Both the position numbers and the translations under genes were made by a program. Shown piece after piece: positions 8,843 through 18,535 of a stretch of 64,000 nt of DNA. The notes below the pieces were generated by a model. It had not been told where the DNA came from and did not search any database. It saw only the letters and a list, made by a program, of their open reading frames with translations. This stretch comes from Tropicimonas aquimaris (GTDB taxonomy: Bacteria > Pseudomonadota > Alphaproteobacteria > Rhodobacterales > Rhodobacteraceae). Every line of letters starts with the position of its first letter. Position 1 is the stretch's first letter. The stretch covers positions 672,952 to 736,951 of the forward strand of contig NZ_JBHTJT010000008.1 of assembly GCF_042676185.1 (NCBI RefSeq), in the 5' to 3' direction.

Positions 8843-10069
8843 ATGGCACTCGATGTGGATTTCGTGCGGGCGCAGTTCCCGGCCTTTTCGGAACCCTCGC
8901 TGGATGGCCAGGCCTTTTTCGAGAATGCGGGCGGCTCCTATACCTGCGGCCCGGTGATCGACCGGCTGACGCGCTTCTACCACCAGCGCAAGGTACAGCC
9001 CTATGCGCCCTATGCCGCCTCCGAACTCGCAGGCGCAGAGATGGACGAGGCCCGCGCGCGGCTGGCGGCGCTGCTCGGTGTCGAGACAGATGAGCTGAGC
9101 TTCGGGCCATCGACCACCCAAAACACCTATGTGCTGGCCAATGCGGTGCGTTGCTGGCTGACGCCGGGCGAAGCGATCGTGGTGACAAACCAGGACCACG
9201 AGGCCAATTCCGGCCCCTGGCGGCGGCTCGCCGACGAGGGGATCGAGGTGCGCGAGTGGCGGATCGACCCCGAGACCGGGCATCTCGACCCCGAGGCGCT
9301 GGAGCCGCTGCTGGCCGATGGCAACGTCCGGCTGGTCGGCTTCCCGCATTGCTCCAACGTGGTGGGCGAGATCAACGACGTCGCCGCGATCACCGCGCTG
9401 GCCCATGCCGAGGGCGCCTTTGTCTGCGTCGACGGGGTGTCCTATGCGCCGCACGGCTTCCCGGACGTGGGCGCGCTTGGGGCGGATGTGTATCTGTTCT
9501 CGAGCTACAAGACCTACGGGCCGCACCAGGGGATCATGGTGATCCGCCGCCAGCTTGGTTTCGAACTGCCCAACCAGGCGCATTTCTTCAATGGCGAGAC
9601 GCTCTACAAGCGCTTCACGCCGGCGGGGCCGGATCATGCCCAGGTCGCCGCCTGCGCCGGCATGGTCGATTACGTCGAGGCGCTGGCCGCCCATCACGGA
9701 ATCGCCGGGAAGAGCCCGGCCGAGACCGGCGACGCGGTGCACGCGCTCATGCGCGACCACGAAAGCGCGCTGCTGCAGCCGCTGCTGGACTACCTCGCCG
9801 GGCGCAACGACCTGCGGCTGATCGGTCCGCGACAGGCGGAGGGCCGGGCGCCGACCGTAGCGGTGGCGCTCGACCGCAATGCCGAAAGCGTGGCGGCCGA
9901 ACTGGCCGAGCACGGGATCATGGCGGGGGGCGGCGATTTCTATGCCGTGCGGCCGCTGGAGGCGCTCGGGGTGGACAGCAAGAAGGGCGTTCTGCGCCTG
10001 AGCTTCGTGCATTACACCAGCCCGGCGGAGATCGAGATGCTGATCGCGGCGCTCGACGCAACGCTCTAG
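8843..10069 (+). CDS. Class V aminotransferase / cysteine desulfurase-like PLP enzyme
   Basis: 408 aa from ATG 8843 (MALDVDFVRAQFPAF), preceded by GGAGAGG; an upstream in-frame ATG at 8750 adds residues unlike the family. Fold-type I PLP enzyme: ENAGGSYT near residue 25, the substrate/PLP segment STTQNTY near 92, DGVSYAPH near 195, and the Schiff-base lysine K223 in SSYKTYGPH. It resembles the VC1184-type cysteine desulfurase-like subfamily more than IscS or SufS. There are no Fe-S assembly genes nearby, so the physiological substrate is unknown. Confidence 0.87.
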   Translation: MALDVDFVRAQFPAFSEPSLDGQAFFENAGGSYTCGPVIDRLTRFYHQRKVQPYAPYAASELAGAEMDEARARLAALLGVETDELSFGPSTTQNTYVLANAVRCWLTPGEAIVVTNQDHEANSGPWRRLADEGIEVREWRIDPETGHLDPEALEPLLADGNVRLVGFPHCSNVVGEINDVAAITALAHAEGAFVCVDGVSYAPHGFPDVGALGADVYLFSSYKTYGPHQGIMVIRRQLGFELPNQAHFFNGETLYKRFTPAGPDHAQVAACAGMVDYVEALAAHHGIAGKSPAETGDAVHALMRDHESALLQPLLDYLAGRNDLRLIGPRQAEGRAPTVAVALDRNAESVAAELAEHGIMAGGGDFYAVRPLEALGVDSKKGVLRLSFVHYTSPAEIEMLIAALDATL

Positions 10070-10159
10070 CGGCGCTTGCGTCCCGGTGCGCGCTGCCGTT
10101 CTAATGAGCCTTGTCGTTCCTCCGGGATGGCGACAGGGAACAGCCACGGGAGAGCCACC

Positions 10160-10423
10160 ATGTCCGACGATCAGATACGCGCCGCGCTGGATCACCTGAA
10201 GGCGGGCGGCCTCCGGACGGGTCCCCAGATGGAGGCGGCGCACGAGATCTGTCAGCAGCACGAGGGCGAGCCGGCGTTCGACTGGATCCACGCTCTGGTG
10301 CACCGGATCGAGGGCGACGAATCCAACGCCGATTACTGGTATCGCAGGTCCGGCAGGATGCGGCATCCGGGCACGGTCGAGGAGGAATGGGACGTCATCC
10401 GGATCGCGTTGCTCGGCCGCTGA
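10160..10423 (+). CDS. Small conserved hypothetical protein
   Basis: 87 aa from ATG 10160 (MSDDQIRAALDHLKAGG), with GGGAGA seven bases upstream; the longer frame from 10076 has no ribosome-binding site. It looks all-helical with an acidic, histidine-containing middle (HEICQQHEGEPAFDWIHALVHRIEGDE) and an aromatic C-terminal part (DYWYRRSGR). No signal peptide or membrane segment. It lies between the PLP enzyme and the photolyase on the same strand. I do not recognise a family with certainty. Confidence 0.65.
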   Translation: MSDDQIRAALDHLKAGGLRTGPQMEAAHEICQQHEGEPAFDWIHALVHRIEGDESNADYWYRRSGRMRHPGTVEEEWDVIRIALLGR

Positions 10424-10506
10424 GGCCAAAGCCGCCGGCAAGTGGTGGCCACGGCTTGCCCTTCTTCAGGACGGGCTAGATCAAGGTTCCCCAACGAGGC
10501 CGCATC

Positions 10507-11928
10507 ATGACGTCTGCATCCCCGATCCTTCTCTGGCTGCGCCGCGACCTGCGGCTCCACGACGCTCCCGCACTGGCCGATGCCTGCGCCTCCGGTCGCC
10601 CGGTGATCCCCGTGTTCATTCGCGATGCGCTGACCGACGGGTTGGGCGCGGCGCCGAAGTGGCGGCTGGGGCGCGGTCTGGAAGTGTTTTCACACCTGCT
10701 GGAGGCAAAGGACTCGCGGTTGATCCTGCGCAGCGGTCCGCCGCAGGAGGCGCTGCAGGCGCTAGCCGAGGAGACCGGCGCGACGGATGTCTACTGGACG
10801 CGCGCCTACGACCCGGCATCGGTCGAGCGGGACACGGGCGTCAAGGCGAGGCTCAAGGACGCCGGGATCGGCGCGCGCAGCTTTGCGGGCGCGCTCCTCT
10901 TCGAGCCCTGGGAGGTGCAGACTAAGGATGGTGGGCCGTATCGGGTCTATTCGCCGTTCTGGAAGGCGGTAAAGGGCAGGGAGGTTGCGCCGCCCTGTGC
11001 CGCGCCCAAGCGGATTGCCGCGCCGAAGGCCTGGCCCGAGAGCGAGCGGCTCGCCGACTGGGCCATGGGGGCGGCGATGCAGCGGGGGGCGGACGTTCTG
11101 GAGCGCCATGTCGATGTGGGCGAGGTCGCCGCGCGCGGCCGCTTCGAGCGGTTCCTCGACGAGACGCTCGACAGCTACAAGGCCGACCGCGACGCGCCAG
11201 CGGCGGACGGTACCTCCGGCATGAGCGCCTTCCTCGCCACCGGCGAGATCGGCCCGCGCACGCTCTGGCATGGCGCGATGCGGGCCTGGCACGAGGGTAA
11301 TGCGGGCGCGGAGACCTACCTGAAGGAGCTGGTCTGGCGCGAGTTTGCCTGGCACCTCGCCTGGCACACCCCGCATATCCTCGAACGCAACTGGCGCGAG
11401 GAATGGGATGCGTTCCCGTGGAGCGAGGACGAGGACCGTCCCGAGGTGCTGGCGTGGAAACAGGGCCGCACCGGGATCCCGCTGGTTGACGCGGGGATGC
11501 GCGAGTTGCAGGTGACAGGGACCATGCACAACCGCGTGCGGATGATCGTGGCCTCCTACCTGACCAAGCACCTGATGACCCACTGGCGGATCGGTCAGCG
11601 CTGGTTCGAGGAGCACCTGGTGGACTGGGACCCGGCCTCCAACGCCATGGGCTGGCAGTGGGTGGCGGGCTCCGGCCCCGACGCGGCGCCCTATTTCCGC
11701 ATCTTCAACCCCGAGACCCAGCGGGAGAAGTTCGACCCCAAGGAGCGCTACCTCCACCGCTGGATTGGCGAGGGGCAGGGCGCGCCCTCGGAGACCGCGC
11801 TGGCCTATTACGAGGCGATCCCCAAAAGCTGGAACCTGTCTCCGGGGGATGCCTATCCGGAGCCGGTGGTCTCGCTGCCCGACGGTCGGGCGCGGGCACT
11901 TGCAGCCTACGAGGAACGCCGAGGCTGA
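10507..11928 (+). CDS. phrB: Deoxyribodipyrimidine photo-lyase (class I)
   Basis: 473 aa flavoprotein that repairs cyclobutane pyrimidine dimers with blue light. N-terminal alpha/beta antenna-binding domain (LWLRRDLRLHDAPAL), C-terminal helical FAD domain with the signatures TGIPLVDAGMRELQVTG and MHNRVRMIVASYL, followed by WDPASNAMGWQWVAG; the tryptophans of the electron-transfer chain appear retained. The start MTSASPILLWLRRD is close to the first strand. It is followed by cfa after 124 bases, an arrangement common in Rhodobacterales. Confidence 0.95.
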   Translation: MTSASPILLWLRRDLRLHDAPALADACASGRPVIPVFIRDALTDGLGAAPKWRLGRGLEVFSHLLEAKDSRLILRSGPPQEALQALAEETGATDVYWTRAYDPASVERDTGVKARLKDAGIGARSFAGALLFEPWEVQTKDGGPYRVYSPFWKAVKGREVAPPCAAPKRIAAPKAWPESERLADWAMGAAMQRGADVLERHVDVGEVAARGRFERFLDETLDSYKADRDAPAADGTSGMSAFLATGEIGPRTLWHGAMRAWHEGNAGAETYLKELVWREFAWHLAWHTPHILERNWREEWDAFPWSEDEDRPEVLAWKQGRTGIPLVDAGMRELQVTGTMHNRVRMIVASYLTKHLMTHWRIGQRWFEEHLVDWDPASNAMGWQWVAGSGPDAAPYFRIFNPETQREKFDPKERYLHRWIGEGQGAPSETALAYYEAIPKSWNLSPGDAYPEPVVSLPDGRARALAAYEERRG

Positions 11929-12052
11929 GCCGACGGCCGGGGCTGGCCGATTTCTCAAAGGTTTGCGGCCCGAGGCTTGACGCGCGGGTCAGGCTCGGGT
12001 CCGATCGTCCCGTCGCGGCCGCAGCGGGCCGGGAACAGGGGACAGGGGCGTC

Positions 12053-13279
12053 ATGCCGGAGGGGAACATGCAGATCAGGACCACCACCACGGGCGAAACC
12101 GGGCTGCCGCGCTATTTCTCCCACGTCTTCGACCGGGCGCGCCTCGTGCCCGGCGGGCGGCTGGACATCGCCCTGCCGGACGGCCGCGTGTTCCGTGCCG
12201 AAGGCACCGGCCCCGGTCCGGTGGCGCGGCTCGACGTGGTCAACGAGGACATCTTTGCCAGGCTGGTGCGCGAGGGCGATCTCGGTTTCTGCGAGGCCTA
12301 TCTGGACGGCTGGTGGACCACGCCCGACCTGCAGGCTTTCATGGATTATGTCCATTGCGCCGAGGAAGAGATCTATGACGAGTTCCGAGGCATGGCGCTG
12401 GTGCGGCTCTACGAGCGGCTGCGCCACCGGCTGCGCGACAACAGCCGCGCCCAGGCCCGGCGCAACATTTCCTACCATTACGACCTCGGCAACGACTTCT
12501 ACCAGCTCTGGCTCGACCGCACGATGACCTATTCCTCGGCCCGTTTCGACAGGGGCGACGAGACGCTGGAGGAAGCCCAGACCCGGAAATACGCAAGCCT
12601 TCTGGACGGAATGGGCGCGCGGCCCGGCGATCACCTGCTGGAGATCGGCTGCGGCTGGGGCGGTTTCGCCGAGTTCGCGGCGCGCGAGCGCGGGGTTAAG
12701 GTCACCGGGCTGACGATCAGCCGGGAGCAGCACGATTTCGCCCGCGCCCGCATCGCCCGTGCCGGTCTTGCCGATCAGGTGGAAATCCGGATGCAGGATT
12801 ACCGGGACGAGCGCGGCCGCTACGACGGGATCGCCTCCATCGAGATGTTCGAGGCGGTGGGCGAGAAGTACTGGCCGACCTATTTCAGAACCCTGCGCAA
12901 CTGCCTCGAGCCCGGGCGGAATGCCACGCTCCAGATCATCACCGTGCAGGACCGCCGCTTCGATATCTATCGCAAGGGTGTCGATTTCGTTCAGAAGTAC
13001 ATTTTCCCGGGCGGAATGCTCCCCAGCCCCTCGGTGCTGCGCGCCGAGGTCGAGAAGGCCGGACTGGCGGTGCTGGGATCGGTCGAGTTCGGCGACAGCT
13101 ACAGCCAGACGCTGCGCCGCTGGCACGCCACCTTCAACGAGCGGTGGGACGAGATCTCGGCGCTCGGCTTCGACGAGCGGTTCCGCCGGATGTGGGAGTT
13201 CTATCTTTGTGCCTGTGCTGCCTCATTTTTGTCCCGAAACTGTGATGTAACGCAGATCACCGTCAATCGGACCGCGTGA
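12053..13279 (+). CDS. cfa: Cyclopropane-fatty-acyl-phospholipid synthase
   Basis: 408 aa. N-terminal lipid-binding part (~1-130), then a SAM-dependent methyltransferase fold with motif I LEIGCGWGGFAEFA near residue 196; ISYHYDLGNDFY and YSSARF are typical of CFAS. It converts cis-unsaturated acyl chains of membrane phospholipids to cyclopropanes using SAM, a stress adaptation. The bicarbonate-site region (SIEMFEAVGEKYW) is present. Either ATG 12053 or ATG 12068 could be the start; the AGGGG motif before 12053 favours the former. trgA follows after 30 bases. Confidence 0.93.
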   Translation: MPEGNMQIRTTTTGETGLPRYFSHVFDRARLVPGGRLDIALPDGRVFRAEGTGPGPVARLDVVNEDIFARLVREGDLGFCEAYLDGWWTTPDLQAFMDYVHCAEEEIYDEFRGMALVRLYERLRHRLRDNSRAQARRNISYHYDLGNDFYQLWLDRTMTYSSARFDRGDETLEEAQTRKYASLLDGMGARPGDHLLEIGCGWGGFAEFAARERGVKVTGLTISREQHDFARARIARAGLADQVEIRMQDYRDERGRYDGIASIEMFEAVGEKYWPTYFRTLRNCLEPGRNATLQIITVQDRRFDIYRKGVDFVQKYIFPGGMLPSPSVLRAEVEKAGLAVLGSVEFGDSYSQTLRRWHATFNERWDEISALGFDERFRRMWEFYLCACAASFLSRNCDVTQITVNRTA

Positions 13280-13309
13280 AACGCGCCCCACAAAGGAGCC
13301 TCGACCCGA

Positions 13310-13753
13310 ATGCCGACCGCCGCCAAGCTCTTTGCCGCCGTGGCCTTTGCCTTCGTGGCCTTCTTCGCTTCCGAGGTCTACAAACCTCTGCTGCCCGAGG
13401 GCACGCAGTTCGGTATGCTGACACCGCTCAACACGCTTGTCGGCATGTTGTGCGGCTGGATGACGATGGGGCGTCTTGCCGGGCGCGGCTACTACTCCGC
13501 CGCTGGTGCCGGTGTTCGCACCACCGGCGTCATGCTGTTCTACGTCCTGCTGATCTGGGCCTGTTACGAGATGCTCAAGCGTTCGACGCGGTTGTATTAC
13601 GATGGGCCGACCGAAGCTCTCGCTGCCGTGATGGACCTGATTGCAAAGTATTTCTTGCTGATGCTAAGCGATCCGCAGGTGCCGATCATTCTGATCTGCG
13701 GGGGGATTCTCGCAGCCTTCCTGTCGGAATGGGCGTCCGAACGCTGGGCCTGA
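13310..13753 (+). CDS. trgA: TrgA-family membrane protein (tellurite resistance)
   Basis: 147 aa with about four hydrophobic helices (segments near 5-25, 38-55, 68-88 and 118-138). The pattern MPTAAKLFAAVAFA...LLPEGTQFGMLTPLN...GWMTMGRLAGRGY matches TrgA of Rhodobacter sphaeroides. There trgA, trgB and cysK together confer tellurite resistance, and the same three genes follow here in the same order. The biochemical activity of TrgA is not established. The start has AAGGAG ten bases upstream. Confidence 0.88.
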   Translation: MPTAAKLFAAVAFAFVAFFASEVYKPLLPEGTQFGMLTPLNTLVGMLCGWMTMGRLAGRGYYSAAGAGVRTTGVMLFYVLLIWACYEMLKRSTRLYYDGPTEALAAVMDLIAKYFLLMLSDPQVPIILICGGILAAFLSEWASERWA

Positions 13754-13789
13754 ACCCCAGGCCCGCTCCGAGCAGCGGGGGCTGACATC

Positions 13790-14914
13790 ATGACGCCGAT
13801 CTTCCTTTATGGCAGCCTGTGTCATGCGCCTCTTCGGGAGGTGGTGACCGGAGACGCCGGTGGCGGCAAAACTCGTCCCGCGCGGCTGTTGGACCATGCG
13901 GTTGTCTGGGCCGAGGGCGAGAGTTTTCCCATGATCGTGGAACGGGTCGGAGCGGAGGCCGAGGGCCTGCTGCTGGACGCGCCAGGCGAACAGGCGCTGG
14001 CGCGGCTGGACTACTACGAAGGCGGTTTCGGCTATCGGCTGGTCCCGGTCGAGGTGCAGACCGATGACGGCACGGTGCAGGCGCGGATGTATGTGCCGCC
14101 CGAGGTCGGTCTGACACCCGGTTCGCGCTGGCTTCTCTCCGAATGGGCGGAACGCTGGGGACCGTTGAGCTGCCTGACTGCCGAGGAGGTGATGGCCGAC
14201 ATGGACCAGCGCCCGCCGGCGGAGGTGGCGCGGCGGTTTGGCCCGATGCGGGCGCGGGCGCAGGCGCGGCTCAATGCGCGCAAGGCCGCGCCGACGACCC
14301 TGCGCCGCCGTGCGCGCCCCGAGGACGTGCACCTTCGGCGCCGCAACCTTGCCTATTCGCAGTTCTTCTCCGTGGAGGAATACGATTTCAGCCACCGCCA
14401 GTTCTCTGGCGAGCACGGGCCGGAGCTGAACCGGACGGCCTTCATTTCGGCCGATGCGGTGACCGTGCTGCCCTACGATCCGGTCCGCGACCGTGTCCTT
14501 CTGATCGAGCAGTTCCGCGCCGGGCCCTTCGCCCGCGGAGATGCGCAGCCCTGGATGCTGGAGGCGATCGCCGGGCGCATCGACGGCGGCGAAACGCCCG
14601 AGGAGAGCGCCCGCCGCGAGGCGCTGGAGGAAGCCGGGCTGGAACTCGGCCAACTGCACCTTGTCGCGCAATATTACCCGACGCCGGGGGCCAAGAGCGA
14701 ATTTCTCTATGGCTATATCGCGACGGCGGACCTTCCCGACGAGGTGGCCGGTGTTGCCGGGCTGGAGGTCGAGGGCGAGGACATTCGCAGCCACGTGATC
14801 AGCTTCGACCGCGCGATGGCGCTGCTCGACAGCGGCGAGATCAACGTCGGGCCGCTGATCCTGCTGGTTCTCTACCTCTCACGTCTGAGGGAGACGCTGC
14901 GCTCGGGCAGTTGA
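13790..14914 (+). CDS. trgB: TrgB: gamma-glutamylcyclotransferase-like + NUDIX fusion
   Basis: 374 aa two-domain protein. Residues 1-~130 form a gamma-glutamylcyclotransferase-like/AIG2 domain (FLYGSLCH opening, LDYYEGGFGYRLV). Residues ~190-350 form an ADP-ribose-pyrophosphatase-type NUDIX domain with the box G-x5-E-x7-REALEEAGL near 263-285. The fusion is the hallmark of TrgB. The NUDIX half probably hydrolyses ADP-ribose or a related nucleotide sugar; the link to tellurite resistance is genetic. It sits 36 bases after trgA and 55 bases before cysK. Confidence 0.9.
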   Translation: MTPIFLYGSLCHAPLREVVTGDAGGGKTRPARLLDHAVVWAEGESFPMIVERVGAEAEGLLLDAPGEQALARLDYYEGGFGYRLVPVEVQTDDGTVQARMYVPPEVGLTPGSRWLLSEWAERWGPLSCLTAEEVMADMDQRPPAEVARRFGPMRARAQARLNARKAAPTTLRRRARPEDVHLRRRNLAYSQFFSVEEYDFSHRQFSGEHGPELNRTAFISADAVTVLPYDPVRDRVLLIEQFRAGPFARGDAQPWMLEAIAGRIDGGETPEESARREALEEAGLELGQLHLVAQYYPTPGAKSEFLYGYIATADLPDEVAGVAGLEVEGEDIRSHVISFDRAMALLDSGEINVGPLILLVLYLSRLRETLRSGS

Positions 14915-14969
14915 CACGGCCCCGCCCTCGGATAGCAAGGGGGGCAGCCTAGTTGATGGAGCCCAGACG

Positions 14970-16004
14970 ATGCAGATCAAGACAGACCTCGCCGATGCCG
15001 TCGGTAATACGCCGCTGATCCGGCTACGGGCGGCCAGCGAGGCGACGGGCTGCGAGATCCTGGGCAAGTGCGAGTTCCTCAATCCCGGCCAGTCGGTCAA
15101 GGACCGTGCGGCGCTGTTCATCATCCGCGACGCGATCGCCAAGGGCACGCTGCGCCCCGGCGGCACGATCGTCGAGGGGACCGCCGGCAACACCGGCATC
15201 GGGCTGGCGCTGGTCGGCGCGTCGATGGGGTTCCGGACGGTCATCGTGATCCCGGAGACCCAGAGCCAGGAAAAGAAGGACATGATCCGCCTCGCCGGAG
15301 CGCAGCTCGTCGAGGTGCCGGCGGTGCCTTACAAGAACCCGAACAACTATGTGAAATATTCCGGCCGGCTGGCCGAGGCGCTGAACCGGACCGATCCCAA
15401 TGGCGCGATCTGGGCCAACCAGTTCGACAACGTGGCGAACCGGCAGGCGCATGTAGAGGGCACAGGACCGGAGATCTGGGAGCAGACCGGCGGCAAGGTC
15501 GACGGCTTCATCTGCGCCGTAGGGTCGGGCGGCACGCTGGCCGGCGTCGGCGCGGCACTTCAGCCGAAGGGCGTGAAGGTCGGGCTGTCCGATCCGATGG
15601 GGTCGGGTATGTACTCGCTCTTCGCTACCGGAACAGCAGCCCCCGAGGGCGGCTCGATCACCGAGGGGATCGGGCAGGGGCGGATCACCGCCAATCTCGA
15701 GGGTTTCCGCCCTGACATGGCCTACCAGATCCCCGACGCGGAGGCGCTGCCGGTCGTGTTCGACCTGCTGGAGCATGAAGGGCTCTGCCTCGGCGGCTCC
15801 TCCGGCATCAATTTGGCCGGCGCGATGCGAATGGCGCAGGAGATGGGGCCGGGCCACACCATCGTCACCGTGCTCTGCGACTATGGCACGCGCTACCAGT
15901 CCAAGCTCTTCAACCCGGCATTCCTGAAGGAAAAGGGCCTGCCGGTGCCGCACTGGCTCGAGGGAGCGCCACGTAATCTGCCGGCCGTCTTCGAGGAGAC
16001 GTGA
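14970..16004 (+). CDS. cysK: Cysteine synthase A (O-acetylserine sulfhydrylase)
   Basis: 344 aa PLP enzyme making cysteine from O-acetylserine and sulfide. PLP lysine K44 in the motif QSVKDRAAL; substrate loop EGTAGNTGIG near residue 70; phosphate-binding GSGGTLAG near 186. It is ~20 residues longer at the C terminus (PVPHWLEGAPRNLP...) than E. coli CysK and lacks a CBS domain. The trgA-trgB-cysK order suggests a shared role in tellurite or thiol stress besides biosynthesis. The stop overlaps the region of the next gene's start. Confidence 0.93.
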   Translation: MQIKTDLADAVGNTPLIRLRAASEATGCEILGKCEFLNPGQSVKDRAALFIIRDAIAKGTLRPGGTIVEGTAGNTGIGLALVGASMGFRTVIVIPETQSQEKKDMIRLAGAQLVEVPAVPYKNPNNYVKYSGRLAEALNRTDPNGAIWANQFDNVANRQAHVEGTGPEIWEQTGGKVDGFICAVGSGGTLAGVGAALQPKGVKVGLSDPMGSGMYSLFATGTAAPEGGSITEGIGQGRITANLEGFRPDMAYQIPDAEALPVVFDLLEHEGLCLGGSSGINLAGAMRMAQEMGPGHTIVTVLCDYGTRYQSKLFNPAFLKEKGLPVPHWLEGAPRNLPAVFEET

Positions 16005-16006
16005 TC

Positions 16007-18535
16007 ATGCGCCGCCTGCTTGCCGCGCTGCTGGTTCTCGTTGCGACTGCGGCGCTGCTGTCCGCCCAGTTGGGCAACGGGGCAGGCGGGGCCGGTCTGT
16101 CTTCGGGAGCGGCCTGGGCGCAGGAGGCGGCACAGGACACTGCTGCGGCGGCCCAGGCTAAAGCACCGCTCAATGATGAGGAATACCGGGCCTGGGAGGA
16201 GCAGGCGACCGCGGCGGAGGAAATGCTCGACTCGGGCGATGCCTCGATCAGCGAGCTCGAGAGCCTGCGCCGCGCCCTCAACGACTGGCGGTCCCGTTTC
16301 AACGTCGAGCAGCAGCGCGACTCCGACCGGATCGGAACGCTGGAAAGCCAGATCGACGCGCTCGGCCCGCCCCCCGAGGAGGGCACGACCGAGGCCGAGG
16401 ACGTCGCGGCCCGGCGAACGGCCCTGAACGAGGAATACCAGGCCCGCCTCGCGCCGGTCGTGCGGGCGGAGGAAGGCTACGCCCTTGCTCAGAGTCTGAT
16501 CGGCCGTTTCGACCGACTGATCCGCGAACGCCAGACACAGCGCCTGCTGGAGCGGAACCCGGCGCCGATCATGCCGGCTAGCTTGCGTTCGGCGCTCGAG
16601 GACGCCGTGGAGATTGTCAGCACTCTGACAGGGGAGGTTCGGGAGTCGATCTCCCAGGACAGCCATCGCCAGGAATTCCGGAACAATCTGCCGTCCATCG
16701 TGTTGATGCTTGCGCTGGCCCTGCTCCTGCTGGTTTCCGGTCGCGGCTGGATAGGCCGGACGGTGCGACGCATGGTCAAGAACCGTCCGGGCGGCGACAA
16801 GCGCTTCGTCGCGGCGATGATCCTTTCCATCAACCAGTTCCTGCTGCCGCTGATCGGGCTGGCGGTTCTGGCGGCGGCGCTGAAGCTGACCGCCGCCTTC
16901 GGACCCGTGGGCGAATCCGTGATCGATTCCATGGCGGGCGGCGGTATCGCCTTCGCCTTCGCCCGCTGGCTTGGCGGACAGACCTTCCCCAAGGACGACA
17001 ACTGGCCCACCAGTCTGACACTGTCGTCGCGGGAACGTGTGCGCGGTCGGTTCTACAGTTCCTCGCTTGGGGTGCTGATGGGCCTCTCTGTGGTCGTCGC
17101 CCAGCTTGTCGACCTGTTTCCGCTCGGTTCTGCCACGGTTTCGGCCTACGCGTTTCCGATCATCGTCGCGACGGCGATCTGCGTCAACGGGCTGGCGCGG
17201 CTGCTGGTGTCGAGCGGCAAGCGGGTGGACAAAGCCGACGATGCCGACCCGGAGTCGGCCGAACGGCGCTTCTTCGACAATCTCTTTGGCGCCATAGGAC
17301 GCTTCGTCGCTCTGCTGGCCTTCATCGGCCCCTTGGTCGCGATGATCGGCTACACGCGGGCAGGCATCGGGCTGACCCTGTCGCCGGGGCTTACGCTGGG
17401 GCTGCTGGCATTGATCGCCTACCTCCAGCGCCTGTCCTCCGGCATCATCGGGTTGTTCTCCGAGCCGGGCCAGGCGCGCGACGGTCTACTGCCGGTGATC
17501 ATCAACTTTCTTATCGTGATCGCGGCACTTCCGCTCTTCGCGCTGATCTGGGGGGCGCGCGTCGCGGACCTGTCCGAGATCTGGACCCATCTGCGGGACG
17601 GATTCACCATCGGCGGCACCCAGATATCGCCCTCGCTGCTGGTGGTGCTTGTGACGGCCTTCGGTGCGGGCTTCCTGCTAACCCGGCTGGTGCAGGGCGC
17701 TCTGTCCTCCTCCGTCCTGCCGCGCACCTCGCTCGACCCGGGCGCCCAGAAGGCCATGATCTCGGGGCTCGGCTATGTCGGTATCGCGCTCTCCGCCGTG
17801 GTCGCCGTCTCGGTCGCGGGGCTCGACCTCAGCAACCTTGCCATCGTCGCCGGTGCGCTCTCCGTGGGCGTTGGTTTCGGCCTGCAGAACATTGTGCAGA
17901 ACTTCGTCTCGGGGCTGATCCTGCTGATCGAGCGCCCGGTGACCGAAGGCGACTGGGTCGAGGTCGGCGGCGTGATGGGGACGGTGCGCAAGATTTCCGT
18001 GCGCGCGACCACGATCGAAACGTTCGACCGGACGGATGTCGTGGTACCAAACTCCGACTTCGTCACCGGGCAGGTCACAAACTGGACGCGGGGCAACCTG
18101 ACCGGCCGGCTGATCCTTACGGTGGGCGTGGCGTATGGCAGCGACACGCGCAAGGTGGCCGAGATCCTCCAGGAGATCGCCGAGGCGCACCCGCTGGTGA
18201 TCGTCAACCCGCCGCCGATGATCGTCTTCCAGGGATTCGGCGCGGATTCGCTCGATTTCGAGATGCGGGTGATCCTGCGCGACATCAACTTCGGCCTCGG
18301 TACCCGCAGCGAGCTCAATCACCAGATCGCCGAACGTTTTGCCGCCGAGGGGATCGAGATTCCCTTCGCGCAGCGCGACATCTGGCTGCGCAACCCCGAG
18401 GCACTGCGCGGCGGGAAGCCGACGCCCGCGCCGCCGCCGCTGCCCGATACTGGCACGGACACGGGCTCGCGTTCGGCGCCCGGCCCGATCCGACCCGATT
18501 CCGACCCGGAATTTCCAAGCGAGGACGTCCGATGA
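16007..18535 (+). CDS. Large MscS-family mechanosensitive channel with DUF3772
   Basis: 842 aa. Start ATG 16007 (MRRLLAALLVLVATAAL) has GAGGAG eight bases upstream and opens a signal peptide; a GTG at 16001 is possible but less likely. Order: signal peptide, periplasmic coiled region (~45-190, heptad-rich, includes the DUF3772 area), about ten membrane segments from ~225, then the conserved MscS pore helix (VGVGFGLQNIVQNFVSGLIL, near 620-640), the beta domain (EGDWVEVGGVMGTVRKISVRAT) and a cytoplasmic cage. The C-terminal tail is proline-rich. It would release solutes under hypo-osmotic tension. It overlaps the next gene by ATGA. Confidence 0.9.
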   Translation: MRRLLAALLVLVATAALLSAQLGNGAGGAGLSSGAAWAQEAAQDTAAAAQAKAPLNDEEYRAWEEQATAAEEMLDSGDASISELESLRRALNDWRSRFNVEQQRDSDRIGTLESQIDALGPPPEEGTTEAEDVAARRTALNEEYQARLAPVVRAEEGYALAQSLIGRFDRLIRERQTQRLLERNPAPIMPASLRSALEDAVEIVSTLTGEVRESISQDSHRQEFRNNLPSIVLMLALALLLLVSGRGWIGRTVRRMVKNRPGGDKRFVAAMILSINQFLLPLIGLAVLAAALKLTAAFGPVGESVIDSMAGGGIAFAFARWLGGQTFPKDDNWPTSLTLSSRERVRGRFYSSSLGVLMGLSVVVAQLVDLFPLGSATVSAYAFPIIVATAICVNGLARLLVSSGKRVDKADDADPESAERRFFDNLFGAIGRFVALLAFIGPLVAMIGYTRAGIGLTLSPGLTLGLLALIAYLQRLSSGIIGLFSEPGQARDGLLPVIINFLIVIAALPLFALIWGARVADLSEIWTHLRDGFTIGGTQISPSLLVVLVTAFGAGFLLTRLVQGALSSSVLPRTSLDPGAQKAMISGLGYVGIALSAVVAVSVAGLDLSNLAIVAGALSVGVGFGLQNIVQNFVSGLILLIERPVTEGDWVEVGGVMGTVRKISVRATTIETFDRTDVVVPNSDFVTGQVTNWTRGNLTGRLILTVGVAYGSDTRKVAEILQEIAEAHPLVIVNPPPMIVFQGFGADSLDFEMRVILRDINFGLGTRSELNHQIAERFAAEGIEIPFAQRDIWLRNPEALRGGKPTPAPPPLPDTGTDTGSRSAPGPIRPDSDPEFPSEDVR

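Noticed and set aside
8816..10441. 541-codon minus-strand ORF across the class V PLP gene
   Set aside because: Shadow of the real plus-strand gene; no ribosome-binding site and no domain.
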